Assembly: GCA_963854835.1 (NCBI GenBank) | Contig: OY978530.1 | Coordinates: 8,403,854 to 8,467,853 of the forward strand | Reading direction: 5' to 3' | DNA from: Megamerina dolium | Lineage: Eukaryota > Arthropoda > Insecta > Diptera > Megamerinidae | Length of the DNA stretch: 64,000 nucleotides | Shown here: piece after piece, positions 10,441 through 20,880 of the stretch | How the letters are laid out: each line of letters starts with the position of its first letter | Position numbering within the stretch: position 1 is the stretch's first letter | Program-made: the position numbers and the translations under genes | Notes under the pieces: model-generated | Told to the model about the DNA's origin: nothing | Seen by the model: only the letters and a program-made list of their open reading frames with translations | Database searches by the model: none

Positions 10441-10690
10441 TAATTTCTACTACTCTAAAGAAAAAACACTCCTTAAACCTCTAATCTCTTAAGTTTTCAC
10501 AATCCTCTTTTATGCAATCAACCTCATCCCCAATTAGGGGACAACTTAACACTTCCGAATTTTCAAACTTAGCAACATCGATCCCAACGGTACAACAATC
10601 AATATTCGGAAGACACTTGTCAGAACAATCAGTAAAATCACTTGGCAAGGTTGCCGAAACCTGAGCAGTACTTTCAATTTCTATTTCAGC

Positions 10691-10933
10691 CTATTCGTTG
10701 CAATTGAGCATACAAAGCTTTATGTTGAACACATTCAAAAAGTTCCTACCAAGCAAAAAAGGTTTAGGCAATAAATTATCAGAAACAATTAATAATGACA
10801 AACTGTCATATTTATTATTCAGCAAAATTGTATATTTAATTTTTCCATATATATTAATTTTAGCGCCACCAAAACTTCGGAAATCAGAGATGTCTTCAAC
10901 ATCTTCATTTACATCGAGTGGCAAAATGACCAC
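10691..10933 (-). pseudogene. gypsy protease-RT linker remnant
   Basis: The minus-strand frame reads VILPLDVNEDVEDISDF and ends with LLPKPFLLGRNFLNVFNI, which fits the end of the retropepsin domain and linker of Ty3/gypsy pol, where a (I/L)-(L/I)-G-x-(D/N)-(F/W) motif precedes RT. The catalytic D-(T/S)-G of the protease would lie upstream and is not visible before the element ends at about 10985. Confidence 0.5.
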
Positions 10934-10985
10934 TTCTCGCTATCACACTGTCCCGCTCATCCGTGTGGTATCACCAGTCAAGACA

Positions 10986-11471
10986 TGATTTTGAGTTTTA
11001 TTCACTCTCCGATATTCCTCGCCTGTTCGTCACTTCGTAATCTTTGCATCATTATTGTAATGATGTCTATTGAATTGTCCCATGCTTCTTTTGAGACGAG
11101 CAGGCATTAGATAAGTCCCGCCGGTGTTAACGATTATAGCATTAACCGTTCAAGCTGGAAGCGTTCACTTTCAAATCTGACGCACTTCAATAGCACATGT
11201 TGTGCGTTCAAAATTTCGTGCTTGCAATAGAGACACCACGGGTCATAAACGTGTTTGTATTTATACAAATATTCTCTAAAGCATCCATGGCCACTGAGGA
11301 ACTGGTTCAGGTGGTAATGGACCTCTCCATGTTTCCTATCGATCCAAATTTTTATATTGGGTAATAGTGTATATGTCCATCGCCCTTTCGCCGATACATC
11401 CCATCTATATTGCGATACTAGTTCACTATGGCTAATTATGTCCTCTAATCCTACACGATCTCGAAAATCTA
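10986..11471 (-). mobile_element. R1-clade LINE, C-terminal part (3' side of RTE insertion)
   Basis: The minus strand encodes the C-terminus of an R1-type ORF2: RWTYTLLPNIKIWIDRKHG, HLNQFLSGHGCFREYL and the zinc-knuckle CLYCKHEILNAQHVLLKC, characteristic of R1 relatives. A degraded tail (the part resembling K-E-A-W-D-x-S-I) reaches about 10990. The upstream part of the same element lies at 14542-15000, on the far side of RTE copy 1: the coding sense reads from 14542 straight into 11471. Confidence 0.8.
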
Positions 11472-14400
11472 GTCGGTTAGAGGTTGTGCGTTGGGTTTGG
11501 GACCCGCCACATAAAAAAACCCCCCCAATGAAAAAAACAAATATGCCTCGGATATGGACTACCGCTTTTGTTGATGACCCCCGCAAACGAAAAAAGGACA
11601 ACGATTTACGGATATGCACCTGGAATGTCCGATCCCTTTATAGGGAGCGTGCCTCTATCCAGCTGGTTGATGTCCTCGAAAAATACAGAGCTGACATCAC
11701 CGCTCTCCAGGAAATGCGATGGACGGGACAGGGCTGCTCCAAAAGAGCGTCCTGTGACATTTACTACAGTTGCCATGTTGAAAGGCACGAATTAGGATGT
11801 GGATTTTTGGTCAGCAAGAGACTACGACATCTTGTCTCACAGTTCACGCCTGTGAACGAACGGCTGGCCACAATCCGCATCAAGGCAAAATTTTTCAACA
11901 TCAGCCTTATATGTGCCCACGCTCCGACGGATGAGAAGTACAATGTGACCAAGGAGAGCTTCTTTCAGCGCCTCGAAGAAGCTTATGACCGCTGCCCCCG
12001 CCACGATATCAAAATCATGCTTGGCGACTTTAATGCCAGGGTGGGCAAGGAAGGTACCTTTGGTCCAACTGTCGGAAAATTCAGCCTCCACCAGAACACC
12101 TCCGATAACGGAATGAGGCTGATCGACTTCGCCGCAGCACGAAACATGGTAATTGGTGGTACCAGATTCCAGCATCTCGACATCCACAAAGCGACATGGC
12201 TGTCTCCAGATCAACGTACAGAAAACCAAATTGATCATGTGGTGATTGACGGAAGGCATGCTTCCAGTGTGAAGGACGTGAAATCGATCCGTGGTGCCAA
12301 CTTCGACTCGGATCACTACCTTGTTGCAGCTAAGGTGCGCACACGCTTATGTGTCGCAAATAACAAGAGAAGTCCCACGCAGAGAAAGCTCGACGTCAGT
12401 AAGCTGCGACCACCAGAGACAGCAGATGCATTTTCCACTCGACTATCGGATCTGCTTATGCAGAACACTCCCCCACTTGATGATACATGCGCAGGGTGGA
12501 CACATATATCCCACTCCATGACTACTGCTGCCGAGGAGGTAATTGGTTACTACCGGCCTCTGAGGAATGAGTGGTATGATCAGGAGTGTCGCGACGCTAC
12601 CGCAGAGAAAGACGCCGCCTACAGAAAAACCCTGCGTGCAGGCGCAACGCGAGCTGTTAAGGAGCAGTATAGAGAGAAAAGGAGTGCAGAGAGACGTCTT
12701 TTCAGGCGCAAGAAGAGGGAGTTGGAAAGACGCGAGTGTGAGGAGATAGAGATGTGTAAAGACAAGAATGAGACTCGGAAATTCTTCGAAAAGATCAAGC
12801 GACTGAGTGGAGGTTTATATCCCGGAGCCTCTTCTTGTCGTGATGGAAATGGGAATCTGGTTACGGATGTCCAGAGTGTACTGAGCCTATGGAGGGAACA
12901 CTTCTCCACGTTACTGAATGGCGATGCTACGAACAATTCCGCCAGTGGAGGAGATTGACCGATAACCCCAATTACAGATGATGGTGTTGATGTTCCACCA
13001 CCCGACTATGACGAGGTTGAAACGGCCATGTTAAGGCTGAAGAACAACAAAGCTGCAGGTGCTGATGTCCTGCCTGCCGAGTTGTTTAAGACCAGAGGCG
13101 ATGAGCTGCTCACCCGCATGCACCAGCTCATAAGCAGAATATGGTCGGATGAAAGCATCCCTGATGATTGGAGGCTCAGTGTTCCCTGTCCTGTACATAA
13201 AAAAGGAGACCCCACAATTTGCGCCAACTACCGTGGAATAAGTCTCCTGAGCATCGCATACAAGGTTTTATCGAGCGTACTTTGTGAAAGGTTGAAGCCT
13301 ATGCTCAGCAACCTGATTGGACCTTATCAGTGTGGCTTCAGACCTGGTAAATCCACCATCGACCAGATTTTCACACTGCGCCAAATCCTGGAGAAGACCC
13401 AAGAAAAACAGATCGACACACACCACCTATTTGTTGATTATAAAGCCGCTTTCGACAGTCCGGTAAGGGATTACCTCTACGCAACAATGTCTGAGTTCGG
13501 TGTTCTTGCAAAGCTCATTCGACTTTGTTTAATGACACTGCACCACTCCCGTTGTGCAGTGAAAATTGGGAAGGACCTCTCCGCACCGTTCAATACCGAA
13601 CGGGGTTTCAGACAAGGTGATTCGTTATCGTGCGACTTCTTCAATCTTATTATGGAGAAAATAATACGAGCTGCTGATCTACGACATAATGGCACTATCT
13701 TCAACAAAAGTGTCATGCTGTTAGCGTATGCCGACGATATTAACATAATCGGCATGAACACGCGAGCAGTCAGTGCAGCATTCTCAGAGTTGGAAAGAGA
13801 GTCATGTCGGATGGGTCTCACGGTGAACGAGGGCAAGACGAAGTATCTAGTGTCAACAAACAAAGAGTCCCGGCGTCTTGGACAGCACGTCACTGTTGAC
13901 GACTACGCTTTTGAAGTAGTAAGGGACTTTGTCTATCTTGGAACCAGCATTAACAGCAGTAATGACGTCAGCTTGGATATCATGCGTAGGATAACTCTTG
14001 CTATCAGGTGTTACTTTGGGCTAAGTAAGCAATTGAGAAGTCGAGCCCTCTCTCGAAGAACGAAAACTACACTCTACAAGTCTCTCATCATGCCTGTCCT
14101 AACATATGGCGCTGAATCCTGGACAATTTCCACCTCCGATGAGCGAATGCTTGGAATTTTCGAGAGAAAAGTATTACGCGAGATCTTTGGACCTATTTGC
14201 GTTGGTGGCGAGTACCGAATAAGGTACAACCATGAGCTGTACGAGCTGTATGCCGATATTGACATAGTAAAGCGCATCAAAATCCAGCGGCTGCGCTGGC
14301 TAGGTCATGTCGAGCGAATGAAAGAACACGCTCCAGCTAAGAAGGTGTTATATTTGGAACCCGCTGGAGGACGGTGCAGAAGAGAAAGACCAAACCTCCG

Positions 14401-14541
14401 GTGGAAAGACCAAGTACTGGAGAACCTGACGGGCCTTGGAATTTCTAACTGGCGCCAGCTAGCGAAGAACAGAGATGGCTGGCGAAGCATGTTATTTTCG
14501 GCCTAAATCGATATTCGGTTGTTATGGCCACATAAGAAGAA
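11472..14541 (+). mobile_element. RTE-clade LINE, copy 1 (5'-truncated)
   Basis: Nearly identical to copy 2 (22494-25826) from the TCGGTTAGAGGTTGTGCG string onward, but lacking about 260 bp of 5' UTR. It ends in GGCCACATAAGAAGAAGAAG, a short-repeat tail typical of RTE. It is inserted in a minus-strand R1 element. The 5' junction shares CGAAAATCT with the corresponding place in copy 2, so truncation may have been resolved at a microhomology. I could not identify a clear target-site duplication. Confidence 0.9.
11528..14506 (+). pseudogene. RTE endonuclease-reverse transcriptase, one stop from intact
   Basis: A single frame of about 992 codons from the ATG at 11528, chosen because it begins at the same place as in copy 2. 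The upstream in-frame extension is R1 flank. The protein would be the only RTE enzyme, combining APE endonuclease and RT for target-primed reverse transcription. Visible: TWN at residues 31-33, QEMRW at 61-65, HAPT, GDFNARV and SDHYLV in the endonuclease; then NYRGISLLS, QCGFRPGKSTIDQIF, D-Y-K-A-A-F-D, RGFRQGDSLSC and the catalytic YADD near residue 733. The only break is TGA at 12956-12958 (codon 477), where copy 2 has TGC. No frameshift is seen over 3 kb, so this copy is young. Confidence 0.9.
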
Positions 14542-15000
14542 GAAGAATTCTACCCGATCAGCCTGCGGTAGTATGTTATTATCGCGAATTGACTGCGTTT
14601 GGGTTGCTATGACGTCAATAGGGCATCGGCTCTCAATTACATTCGCTGCGTGCGAAATGCGCTACATACTCTTAGAAATTATCATATGTCGCTGTGATCC
14701 CTTTCATGTAAGACTTACAACTTGTCGCTGTAGCCCATACTGGTGCAGCGTACATTATTGCTGATGTGTTGAGACCTGTGAGTAGAATTCTAATCGGTTG
14801 ACGTGGTCCACCAGTGTTTGGCATGAGCCTCGACAATGTCGCGCCAGCTCTTCCTTCTTTAACACCCGCATATTTGAGGTGTTCTTTAAAATTCTACCTA
14901 CGGTCCAATAGAACTCCCAAGTACTTAATGTATTGACTGGAGGATATGACGTGGTTACCAACAAGAATATCAATATGCTCTACCTTCTTCCCGCTACTCA
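14542..15000 (-). mobile_element. R1-clade LINE, RT thumb part (5' side of RTE insertion)
   Basis: The minus strand encodes the region after the R1 RT catalytic motif: KYLGVLLDRRLNFKEHLKYA, GATLSRLMPNTGGPRQ, APVWATA and a CPID-V-IA-T box. It continues into 11471-10986 once RTE copy 1 is removed. At 15000 it stops abruptly at CCGCTACTCA, where the LOA-type LINE tail begins. 14707-15000 is an inverted copy of 18763-19035. Confidence 0.8.
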
Positions 15001-15191
15001 TTAATAGGTTAGGTTAGGTTAGAGAGGCCGCCCTCTCTAATGAGAGAGAGAGAGCGCACATAGGCCAGAATTAGGTCCGTTGTGATACCGTCACACGGAT
15101 TTTTCCTTCACCTAGCTACTCGCTGAACCAGCCGGAATGTAGAATAAATTTTGGGAGATTGACAATATCGATCTGAGATAGTTGGGCTAGG

Positions 15192-15977
15192 TCACTCAGA
15201 TGGTTTTTTTCGATTTTTACATAAAGCGGGGCAGGTACATAGCAGATGTGAGATCGTCTCAAGTTCCTCTTCATCTCTGCAGCTTCTGCAGAAGTCATGA
15301 GTGGGGTTGCCCAAACCCAATCTCATAGCATGAAGACCTATGAGGTAGTCACCAGTGACCACTCCCACATATTTCGAGATGTCTACCCTATTAAGATCGG
15401 CAAGCTTTCGTGAACGTTTCTTGCTGAGTAGGGGCCACATCAATTTCGCCGTCCTAGAGATGGGTGTATCCGTCCATTTTTTTTGGAAAACATTAGTGGT
15501 GATAACCTCCAAATTAAGCTTGCACGTGGCTATAGGGATCCCTAACCGATAATTCTCCCTGGTTAGAGACTCATTTGTACCTTGTCTTGCAAGCTCATCG
15601 GCTATGCAGTTTCCTCCTATACCCCTGTGTCCGGGTACCCAGCACAGGAGAATATTGTGCTGCTCAGCCATCTCGTTAAGAGATTTGCGGCAGTCAAGAA
15701 TGGTCTAAGATTTCACGAGAAATGAGTCCAGGGCCTTAATTGCAGCTTGGCTGTCGCTCAAGATGCAGATGTCTCTGCGAGAGACAATGTTCTGTTTGAA
15801 CCAAGTAAGTGCATTGTGAATCGCTTTAACTTCTCCCTGAAACACACTACAGTGGTCAGGCAGGCGGAAAGAAATATTAGGGTTGAATGATTCGGAATAC
15901 ACACCTGCTCCCACTCTTCCATTAAGCTTAGAGCCATCAGTAAGGATGAGAGTATAATTTGGCATGATCCCTTCCAC
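15192..15977 (-). pseudogene. LOA-type RNase H and C-terminal zinc-knuckle
   Basis: 15705-15977 encodes the first half of RNase H: LILTDGSKLNGRVGAGVYS, with the catalytic Asp in TDGS, then VFQGEVKAIHNAL with the catalytic Glu and CILSDSQAAIKAL with the third acidic residue in SDS. 15192-15671 carries the end, LLCWVPGHRGIGGNCIADEL, including the His and Asp of the fourth motif, followed by a C-R-S-C-(x)-x-E-E-E-L-E-T-I-S-H-L-L-C knuckle. A stop between the blocks at about 15704 breaks the frame. The domain removes RNA from the cDNA hybrid. Confidence 0.85.
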
Positions 15978-16333
15978 CTCCCAGGCGAATCTATCAAGGA
16001 AGGAGGTTAGGAATTTCCTTTCAAAGGCATATGTCGGCTTGATATAATCAAGTGAAGTTTCAATATTAAAATTATCCAGTATGCGGTATTATCCGGTAAG
16101 GCGTATAGCAGAACTGGCCGCCAGCTGCTTACCAAGTAAGTCAAGCGGAGTAAGATGCAGAAGCACTTCTAGTGCTAACGTTGGAGTTGTTCTCAGTGCT
16201 CCTGTTATTAAAATACAAGCTGCTCTTTGTATTTTTTCAAGGGGACTGGCATGGAAGGAGTTAGTAAGTGCAGTCCACCAGGTCAGTACCCCGTACAGGA
16301 GGACTGGCATTCCCCAATTTTTCCCTATTGCTT

Positions 16334-17061
16334 TTAACAGGCATAGAGTGCAGTGCTGGCTTTCTCAACCCTACAGGTGATGTTTTTCTTCCAGTTTAGT
16401 TTTCGGTCTAGGACTATTCCTAGATAGCGAGTTTCTTCTCGCAGAATTAATGGAGCCCCCCCTAGAGTGGGAACGTTTAAGGATCGTGTTTTATGCTTTG
16501 TGGAGAACAAAATCAGCTCATTTCTTTGTGGGTTCGCATTTAAGCCCCTATTAGCCCATTTTGATAACATATTAAGATTGATTTTAATAATGTCCCTTAG
16601 TATTGGTGGCTGGAAATTTTCCAGCCACCAACAAGTCAACGTCATCGGCATAAGCAATCACTCCGCACCCCTTCCTCTCTATTTCCTGTAGTAGTTCGTT
16701 AACTACCAAGTTCCATAGAACAGGGGAGAGTACCCCACCTTGTGGGGTTCCTCTTCTTACACGTTTCGTGATGGTAGATCCACCCAGCTCGGATGTAATG
16801 AGTCTATCTTTCAATAGCCGTTCTATCCTCCACCCCGAGTCGTGAAAGAGCCTCCGTGATTGCCCTGGGCTGAATATTGTGGAAAGCACCTTCATTATCC
16901 GTGAAAGCCGCTAGTACAAATTCTTTATTATGAAGAGATTTTTCTACAGTTGAAACTAACGCATGTAGCGCTGTTTCAACGAACTTTCCCTTTGTGTATG
17001 CATGTTGAGAAGAAGACAGCATCTCGCTGCTTATTGTGTATCTTAGATGAATATCTAGCAA
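16334..17061 (-). pseudogene. LOA-type LINE 1 reverse transcriptase
   Basis: The minus strand encodes RT fingers and palm: SSSQHAYTKGKFVETALHAL, FTDNEGAFHN (motif A, in which the usual F-x-D-x-x-x-A-F-D has become F-T-D-N-E-G-A-F-H), RRGTPQGGVLSPVLWNLVVN (motif B) and VIAYADDVDLLVAGKF (motif C, catalytic YADD intact). Downstream, 16334-16480 encodes the thumb with TRYLGIVLDRKLNWKKNI. The blocks lie in different frames, so at least two frameshifts separate them. Confidence 0.85.
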
Positions 17062-17498
17062 TCTTTCCAGTGTTTTGAGTAAGAAAGACGATAGATTAAT
17101 TGGTCTAAAGTCCTTTGGGGTTGTATGGGAGCATTTCCAGCCTTAGGTATGAAGACAACTTTGACTTGTCTCCAGAGTTTTGGAATATAGCCAAGGCTTA
17201 TGCAGGCAATGAAAATCTGCTTTAGCCATGGAAGAATCAGTTTGGCTACCAGCTAAGTTCTAAGGGCCAATTTATAACCCGCCCAATCTGATTCTAGGTG
17301 AGAGATTTTAGCACAATTGAAGAGCTTGCGACAGTCTTTTCTCAAACTATCGAGCTCACGGTTCCACCATGGAGGTTTACCTTTCCCCCATTTCTTTCGA
17401 ATGTTAGTTATAGTCGAAGGAGCTACGGGTAGATTAGAACTAACTGACTCCCTGAAACGTTACCAGTTTGTCTTTATTGGGTTTCTAAAGACCACTGG

Positions 17499-17861
17499 GT
17501 CTGTGGGTGCCGTAGCTCAGTGGTTAGTGTGTTCGCCTTCTGATCTGTAGGTCGTGGTTCAATACCCGGCTGATGCATAACAAATTTAATATCGAAAAGA
17601 TTTTTCTTTCGAACAGTACCCACCTGTCGGCAAGCAATTGGCAATTCTTCCGACAGTAACAACTTGCCATGAAAAAGCTTCTAAAAAGAACTCTGTGACA
17701 AAGCTCAGAAAAAGTGATGTCTCAAGTGTTCTGCCGTTCGGAACCGGCTAAAATAAGTAGGTCCATTCTAATACTGTCCAAATTTAAGACGCACAACAGT
17801 AATGGAAGAGAAGCTCGGCCAATGAGCCCTTTGGGGCTTTAAGTGCCACATATTTATTTTT
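17499..17861 (+). mobile_element. tRNA-derived SINE, copy A
   Basis: Flanked by a perfect 13-bp duplication, TAAAGACCACTGG, at 17486-17498 and 17862-17874. The recognisable element starts GGGTGCCGTAGCTCAG at 17505. The internal Pol III promoter is intact: box A TAGCTCAGTGG at 17513-17523 and box B GGTTCAATACC at 17556-17566. A tRNA-unrelated body follows, then AAGTGCCACATA and a TTTATTTTTT tail. It is inserted in the endonuclease region of the LOA-type LINE. The seven bases before the head (GTCTGTG) are unexplained. Confidence 0.93.
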
Positions 17862-17874
17862 TAAAGACCACTGG

Positions 17875-18312
17875 AGTAGGAGGTTTAAAATCTATGGCAA
17901 ACAGTATGTATCTATGATCAGAGAAGGAGTGCTGATCCAATACTCTCCAGTTTCTTATATGGTCTACAATGCCTTCGGCGGCAAGAGTTAAGTCTAGAAC
18001 TTCCTGCCTATTTTTTGTTATGAAAGTTTTGGTCTCACCCCTGTTACACAATAGAAGGTTTGTTGTAAGGATATAATTAAACAGTGACTCACCTCTGTCG
18101 TTAATATCCCTGCTACCCCAGATTATATTGTGCGCGTTGGCGTCGCATCCTATTATGAGGCCAGCTCTGTACTTTTGGGCATCTTCTATTAGATGTTTGA
18201 GATTGCTTGGTGGTGGTGATTCCAGGTGGTCGTGCGCGAGGAAGGCTGATGTGTTGTGTTGGGAGGCTAGGATTACACATCTTGATATTTTTGATAATGA
18301 TGGCCGGGCCAC
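17875..18312 (-). pseudogene. LOA-type LINE 1 endonuclease
   Basis: The minus strand encodes the C-terminal two thirds of an APE-type endonuclease: GLIIGCDANAHNIIWGSRDI (the catalytic D-x-N pair and the W-G-S string typical of this LINE group), LDLTLAAEGIVDHIRNWRVL and SFSDHRYILF (catalytic S-D-H). The SINE at 17499-17861 lies downstream, between this domain and RT. The N-terminal part of the domain lies beyond 18312 in another frame. Confidence 0.85.
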
Positions 18313-18420
18313 TAGATTCCGCTGGGATCCAGGCAGAGGTGCGTGGTCTACTCGGGATAGCGTCTCTCTCTATCACCTCTAGTCTCGCACCCGGCCATAC
18401 TTCTCCAGCTCTGGTGATCA

Positions 18421-18762
18421 CTATTCTGTACAGGTCGAAAGTACGTTGATCGGCACAGGCTTGATGTTGCCTTGATGCCATCCAGCTTCTCGTATAATAA
18501 GCGGAGGACCGGGATGCTCTTCCATTAGAGGATTGAAGATTTCTGCTAGCTTACACTCTAACATTCTCCAATTCGATGAAGCGATGGAGCCATTACCATC
18601 ATTCCTGTCGACCACCGCCATTACCAAGTCTCCTTGAAGGATTTCACTAAAGGAGTGACCCACATTACCGCGGGCTCTTTTAGCAACTGGTTTGGCGGTG
18701 TCTTTAGATGACCGCTGGAGCTTGATGTTGCTGCGATTAGTTATGTCGGTCGACCATACCAC
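18421..18762 (-). pseudogene. LOA-type LINE 1 ORF1-like segment
   Basis: The minus-strand frame (GHSFSEILQGDLVMAVVDRN ... LAEIFNPLMEEHPGPPLIIR) resembles the nucleic-acid-binding ORF1/N-terminal region (DUF4780-like) found ahead of the endonuclease in LOA-type elements. The start is cut at 18762 by the junction with the inverted R1 arm, so the element is 5'-truncated or rearranged here. Confidence 0.55.
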
Positions 18763-19035
18763 TGAGTAGCGGGAAGAAGGTAGAGCATATTGATGTTCTT
18801 GTTGGTAACCACGTCATATACTCCAGTCAATACATTAAGTACTTGGGAGTTCTATTGGACCGTAGGTTGAATTTTAAAGAACACCTCAAATATGCGGGTG
18901 TTACAGAAGCAAGAGCTGGCGCGACATTGGTGGACCACGTCAACCGATTAGAATTCTACTCACAGGTGTCAACACATTAGTAATAATGCACGCTGGACCA
19001 GTATGGGCTACAGCGACAGATTGTAAGTCTTACAT
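18763..19035 (+). mobile_element. R1-clade LINE fragment, right arm of the inverted repeat
   Basis: The plus strand encodes KYLGVLLDRRLNFKEHLKYA, the same R1 thumb segment as 14542-15000 on the other strand. It begins at the identical base and diverges after CTTACATT at 19035. It carries its own deletion and stops. Confidence 0.8.
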
Positions 19036-19181
19036 TAACCAAGGAGAAAACAAAAATGTCAGGAAAGAGTGCCAATAATTGCAAGGAAAATCAACTGCAG
19101 CGTATATGCCCAAGTCCGATGAAAACCGCAATATATAAGCGAGGATATATATATACGTGTGCATACACAAATATATACTTT

Positions 19182-19480
19182 CCTGATCTGTAGGTCGGGG
19201 GTTGAATCCTCGAAAGAAGCATAACAAATTTAAAATCGAAAAGATTATTCTTTCGAACGGTACCCACCTGTTGGCAGTAAAAATTTGCTATGGAAAAGCT
19301 TCTAAAAAAACTCTGTGACAAAGCAAGGGTTCTGCCGTTCGGGACCGAACGGAAGGGACCTGAAATAAGTAGGTCCCTTGTAATACTGTCCGAAATTTAA
19401 CGCGCACAACAGTAATGAAGATAAGCTAGGCCAAAGAGTACTTGGGGACTTATAAGTGCCACATTTATATTTATTTATTT
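19182..19480 (+). mobile_element. tRNA-derived SINE, copy E (5'-truncated)
   Basis: It starts inside the tRNA head at CTGATCTGTAGGTCGGGGG, so box A is lost. The body matches the other copies (ATCGAAAAGATT, GGTACCCACCTGTTGGCAG, CTCTGTGACAAAG, TTCTGCCGTTCGG). It ends in AAGTGCCACATTTATATTTATTTATTT. A duplicated CGAACGGAAGGGACC stretch lies in the middle. No duplication of the target is evident. Confidence 0.85.
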
Positions 19481-19599
19481 ATACTTTCAATTTTGGCATT
19501 TCTTTTGTGCATTATTATTGTAAATACAATTCAGTATTTATGCATATATAAACGAATGTCAACATACAACATATTTAAATAAATTAATATAAATTAATT

Positions 19600-19960
19600 T
19601 AATTAATCGTTTTTTTGACGATTTTTTCGATTTTCTATATAAGGCGATGCTAATGAAATTGCTAGTTCATGCAAAAAGTGTTTACGTTTAATGTGCTTTT
19701 GGGTCTGCTTCCAATTAGGGTCGATTTTATTGTATATAATACAGGCATTCAAAGCAGAAATGTCTATTACGTTAGAAAATACCGCCATAGTCTATCGATT
19801 TTTTTTTTGCCTTTGCAACTGTAACAACTTAGCATTTTATTAACTGTACCAACGGCTACTTTGGTTGAATTATAAAAAGAAATTATTTCGGGAAACTTTT
19901 TCGAATTATTCGCAGTATTAGAGGTATGATGCCTTGTACCCATAACAATTGTACATTTAT
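19600..19960 (-). pseudogene. piggyBac-type transposase, C-terminal fragment
   Basis: The minus strand encodes STKVAVGTVNKMLSCYS followed in another frame by MAVFSNVIDISALNACIIYN and a basic FLHELAISLASPYI segment. These match the end of piggyBac-family transposases, which usually read N-x-x-K-G-G-V-D-x-x-D-(x)-M and later W-x-(x)-(x)-x-F-(x)-N-(x)-(x)-D-x-(x)-x-x-N. The Asp of V-D-x-x-D is changed to Gly and Asn, and the frame shifts between the blocks. No terminal repeats are seen. It differs from the element at 8519-9688. Confidence 0.6.
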
Positions 19961-20540
19961 TTTTGTGGCTTATATACGAAACGAAACGAAAAGAAACTAC
20001 GGTTCTTATAAACTACATCAAGCATCCTACAATAATTCCAACTCGTTGCGATAAGCTCATCAAATAAAGAAGAATAGTCAATGAAGTTGTAGTTACGATA
20101 CGAAATATATTCAGCGCTAGAAACTCGATGAAAATTACAACCACCACCAGTTGATGAAAGTGAGGGCATTAGTAGAGATATAGTCTAAGAAACCACGGGA
20201 AATACTATCATTCATCAATAAGTTAATGTAAAACCCCCGCATTGTCATAGTCAATCAGTATTTCAGAAATACCAAGGAAAAATTTATCAAGGCTGAACCC
20301 GCGATATGGAATATAAACACATGATATCAGAATCTTGGAACTGCTCTACAGCACCTATCAATCCTAAAAAGTTTGTATCCGTTAATGGAATAAAGCTGGT
20401 CTGAAAGATCAGATTTGAACCACGGCTCAGATACAGGCACAATATCGACAAGGGAGTCTTCACAGACGTACTTTATAGAGTTCAATTTGGGACCATTTAA
20501 GTTTCAAGCGTTAAAATAAACAACATTTAGAACATCACGT
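19961..20540 (-). mobile_element. LINE endonuclease fragment (Jockey/CR1-like)
   Basis: The minus strand encodes an endonuclease start (NVVYFNA-NLNGPKL, then DSLVDIVPVSEPWFKSDLSD with the catalytic S-E-P-W) and continues through GFLDYIS to SSAEYISYRNYNFIDYSSLF. The last part is the same family as 31683-32340 on the plus strand. About 180 bp present in that copy (the stretch with LLDVFLIPDRSISLLY) are deleted here. Confidence 0.6.
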
Positions 20541-20739
20541 TACTTACAGGGTATGCGAAGCAGAGTTCTTGTGTTCTAATTAACACCACCGGACATTCCA
20601 GATATACAGATATGAAGATATAAAGATTTAAAATGAAATAGGAAATTTGTTATATAACTTAAAATTAAAATTTCAAACTATATGTATATAATCAAATCAA
20701 ACTAATTCAAACAGTGATTCAAATAAAAATAACAGAAGC

Positions 20740-20741
<2 letters not shown>

Positions 20742-20824
<83 letters not shown>

Positions 20825-20880
20825 TGTGTGTGTGTGTCTGTTATTTATATATATGTATATATATATATATACATATATAG
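20742..20880. repeat. (TA)n tract with (TG)n core
   Basis: About 80 bp of TA dinucleotides, then a short TGTGTGTGTG run and further TATA. SINE copy B starts immediately after it. Confidence 0.95.

Larger units (their letters stand above)
5930..10985 (-). mobile_element. Ty3/gypsy-type LTR retrotransposon pol, decayed (blastopia/micropia-like)
   Basis: On the minus strand, from high to low coordinate, the order is protease remnant, reverse transcriptase, RNase H, integrase, which is the Ty3/gypsy order. Two younger DNA elements interrupt it: a piggyBac relic at 8519-9688 inside the RT and a MITE at 6273-6800 near the integrase C-terminus. Coding sense resumes on the other side of each insertion, which confirms both boundaries. 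The right border is at about 10985, where R1 sequence begins. I could not delimit LTRs. Confidence 0.75.
15001..18762 (-). mobile_element. LOA/I-group LINE 1 (RNase H-bearing), decayed
   Basis: The minus strand carries, from 18762 downward: an ORF1-like segment, APE endonuclease, RT, RNase H and a C-terminal zinc-knuckle, the order of RNase H-bearing LINEs of the LOA/I group. The 3' end is a distinctive sequence (15001-15105) finishing in CCTAACCTAACCTA. A SINE is inserted at 17499-17861. Frames are interrupted repeatedly, so it is a dead copy. No target-site duplication is visible because its two flanks are inverted copies of each other. Confidence 0.8.
14707..19035. repeat. Inverted repeat of R1 sequence flanking the LOA-type LINE
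   Basis: 14707-15000 and 18763-19035 are the same R1 segment in opposite orientation, clearly alignable throughout; the right arm lacks about 20 bp (the TCGAGGCTCATGCC stretch). Both arms end at the same R1 base (TGAGTAGCGGG) where they meet the LINE at 15001 and 18762, so the LINE occupies the exact centre of the palindrome. Confidence 0.9.

Noticed and set aside
11357..11527. Upstream extension of the RTE ORF
   Set aside because: Those codons are antisense R1 sequence; copy 2 has different DNA there and the same ATG at the homologous place.
11837..12316. Minus-strand ORFs within the RTE elements (also 13477-13893, 23116-23595, 24756-25181)
   Set aside because: They are antisense shadows of the conserved RTE coding frame and recur because the two copies are nearly identical.
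17505..17570. Functional tRNA gene
   Set aside because: Boxes A and B are present, but the acceptor stem does not pair, the anticodon arm is poor, and the sequence continues into a repeated SINE body with target duplications.
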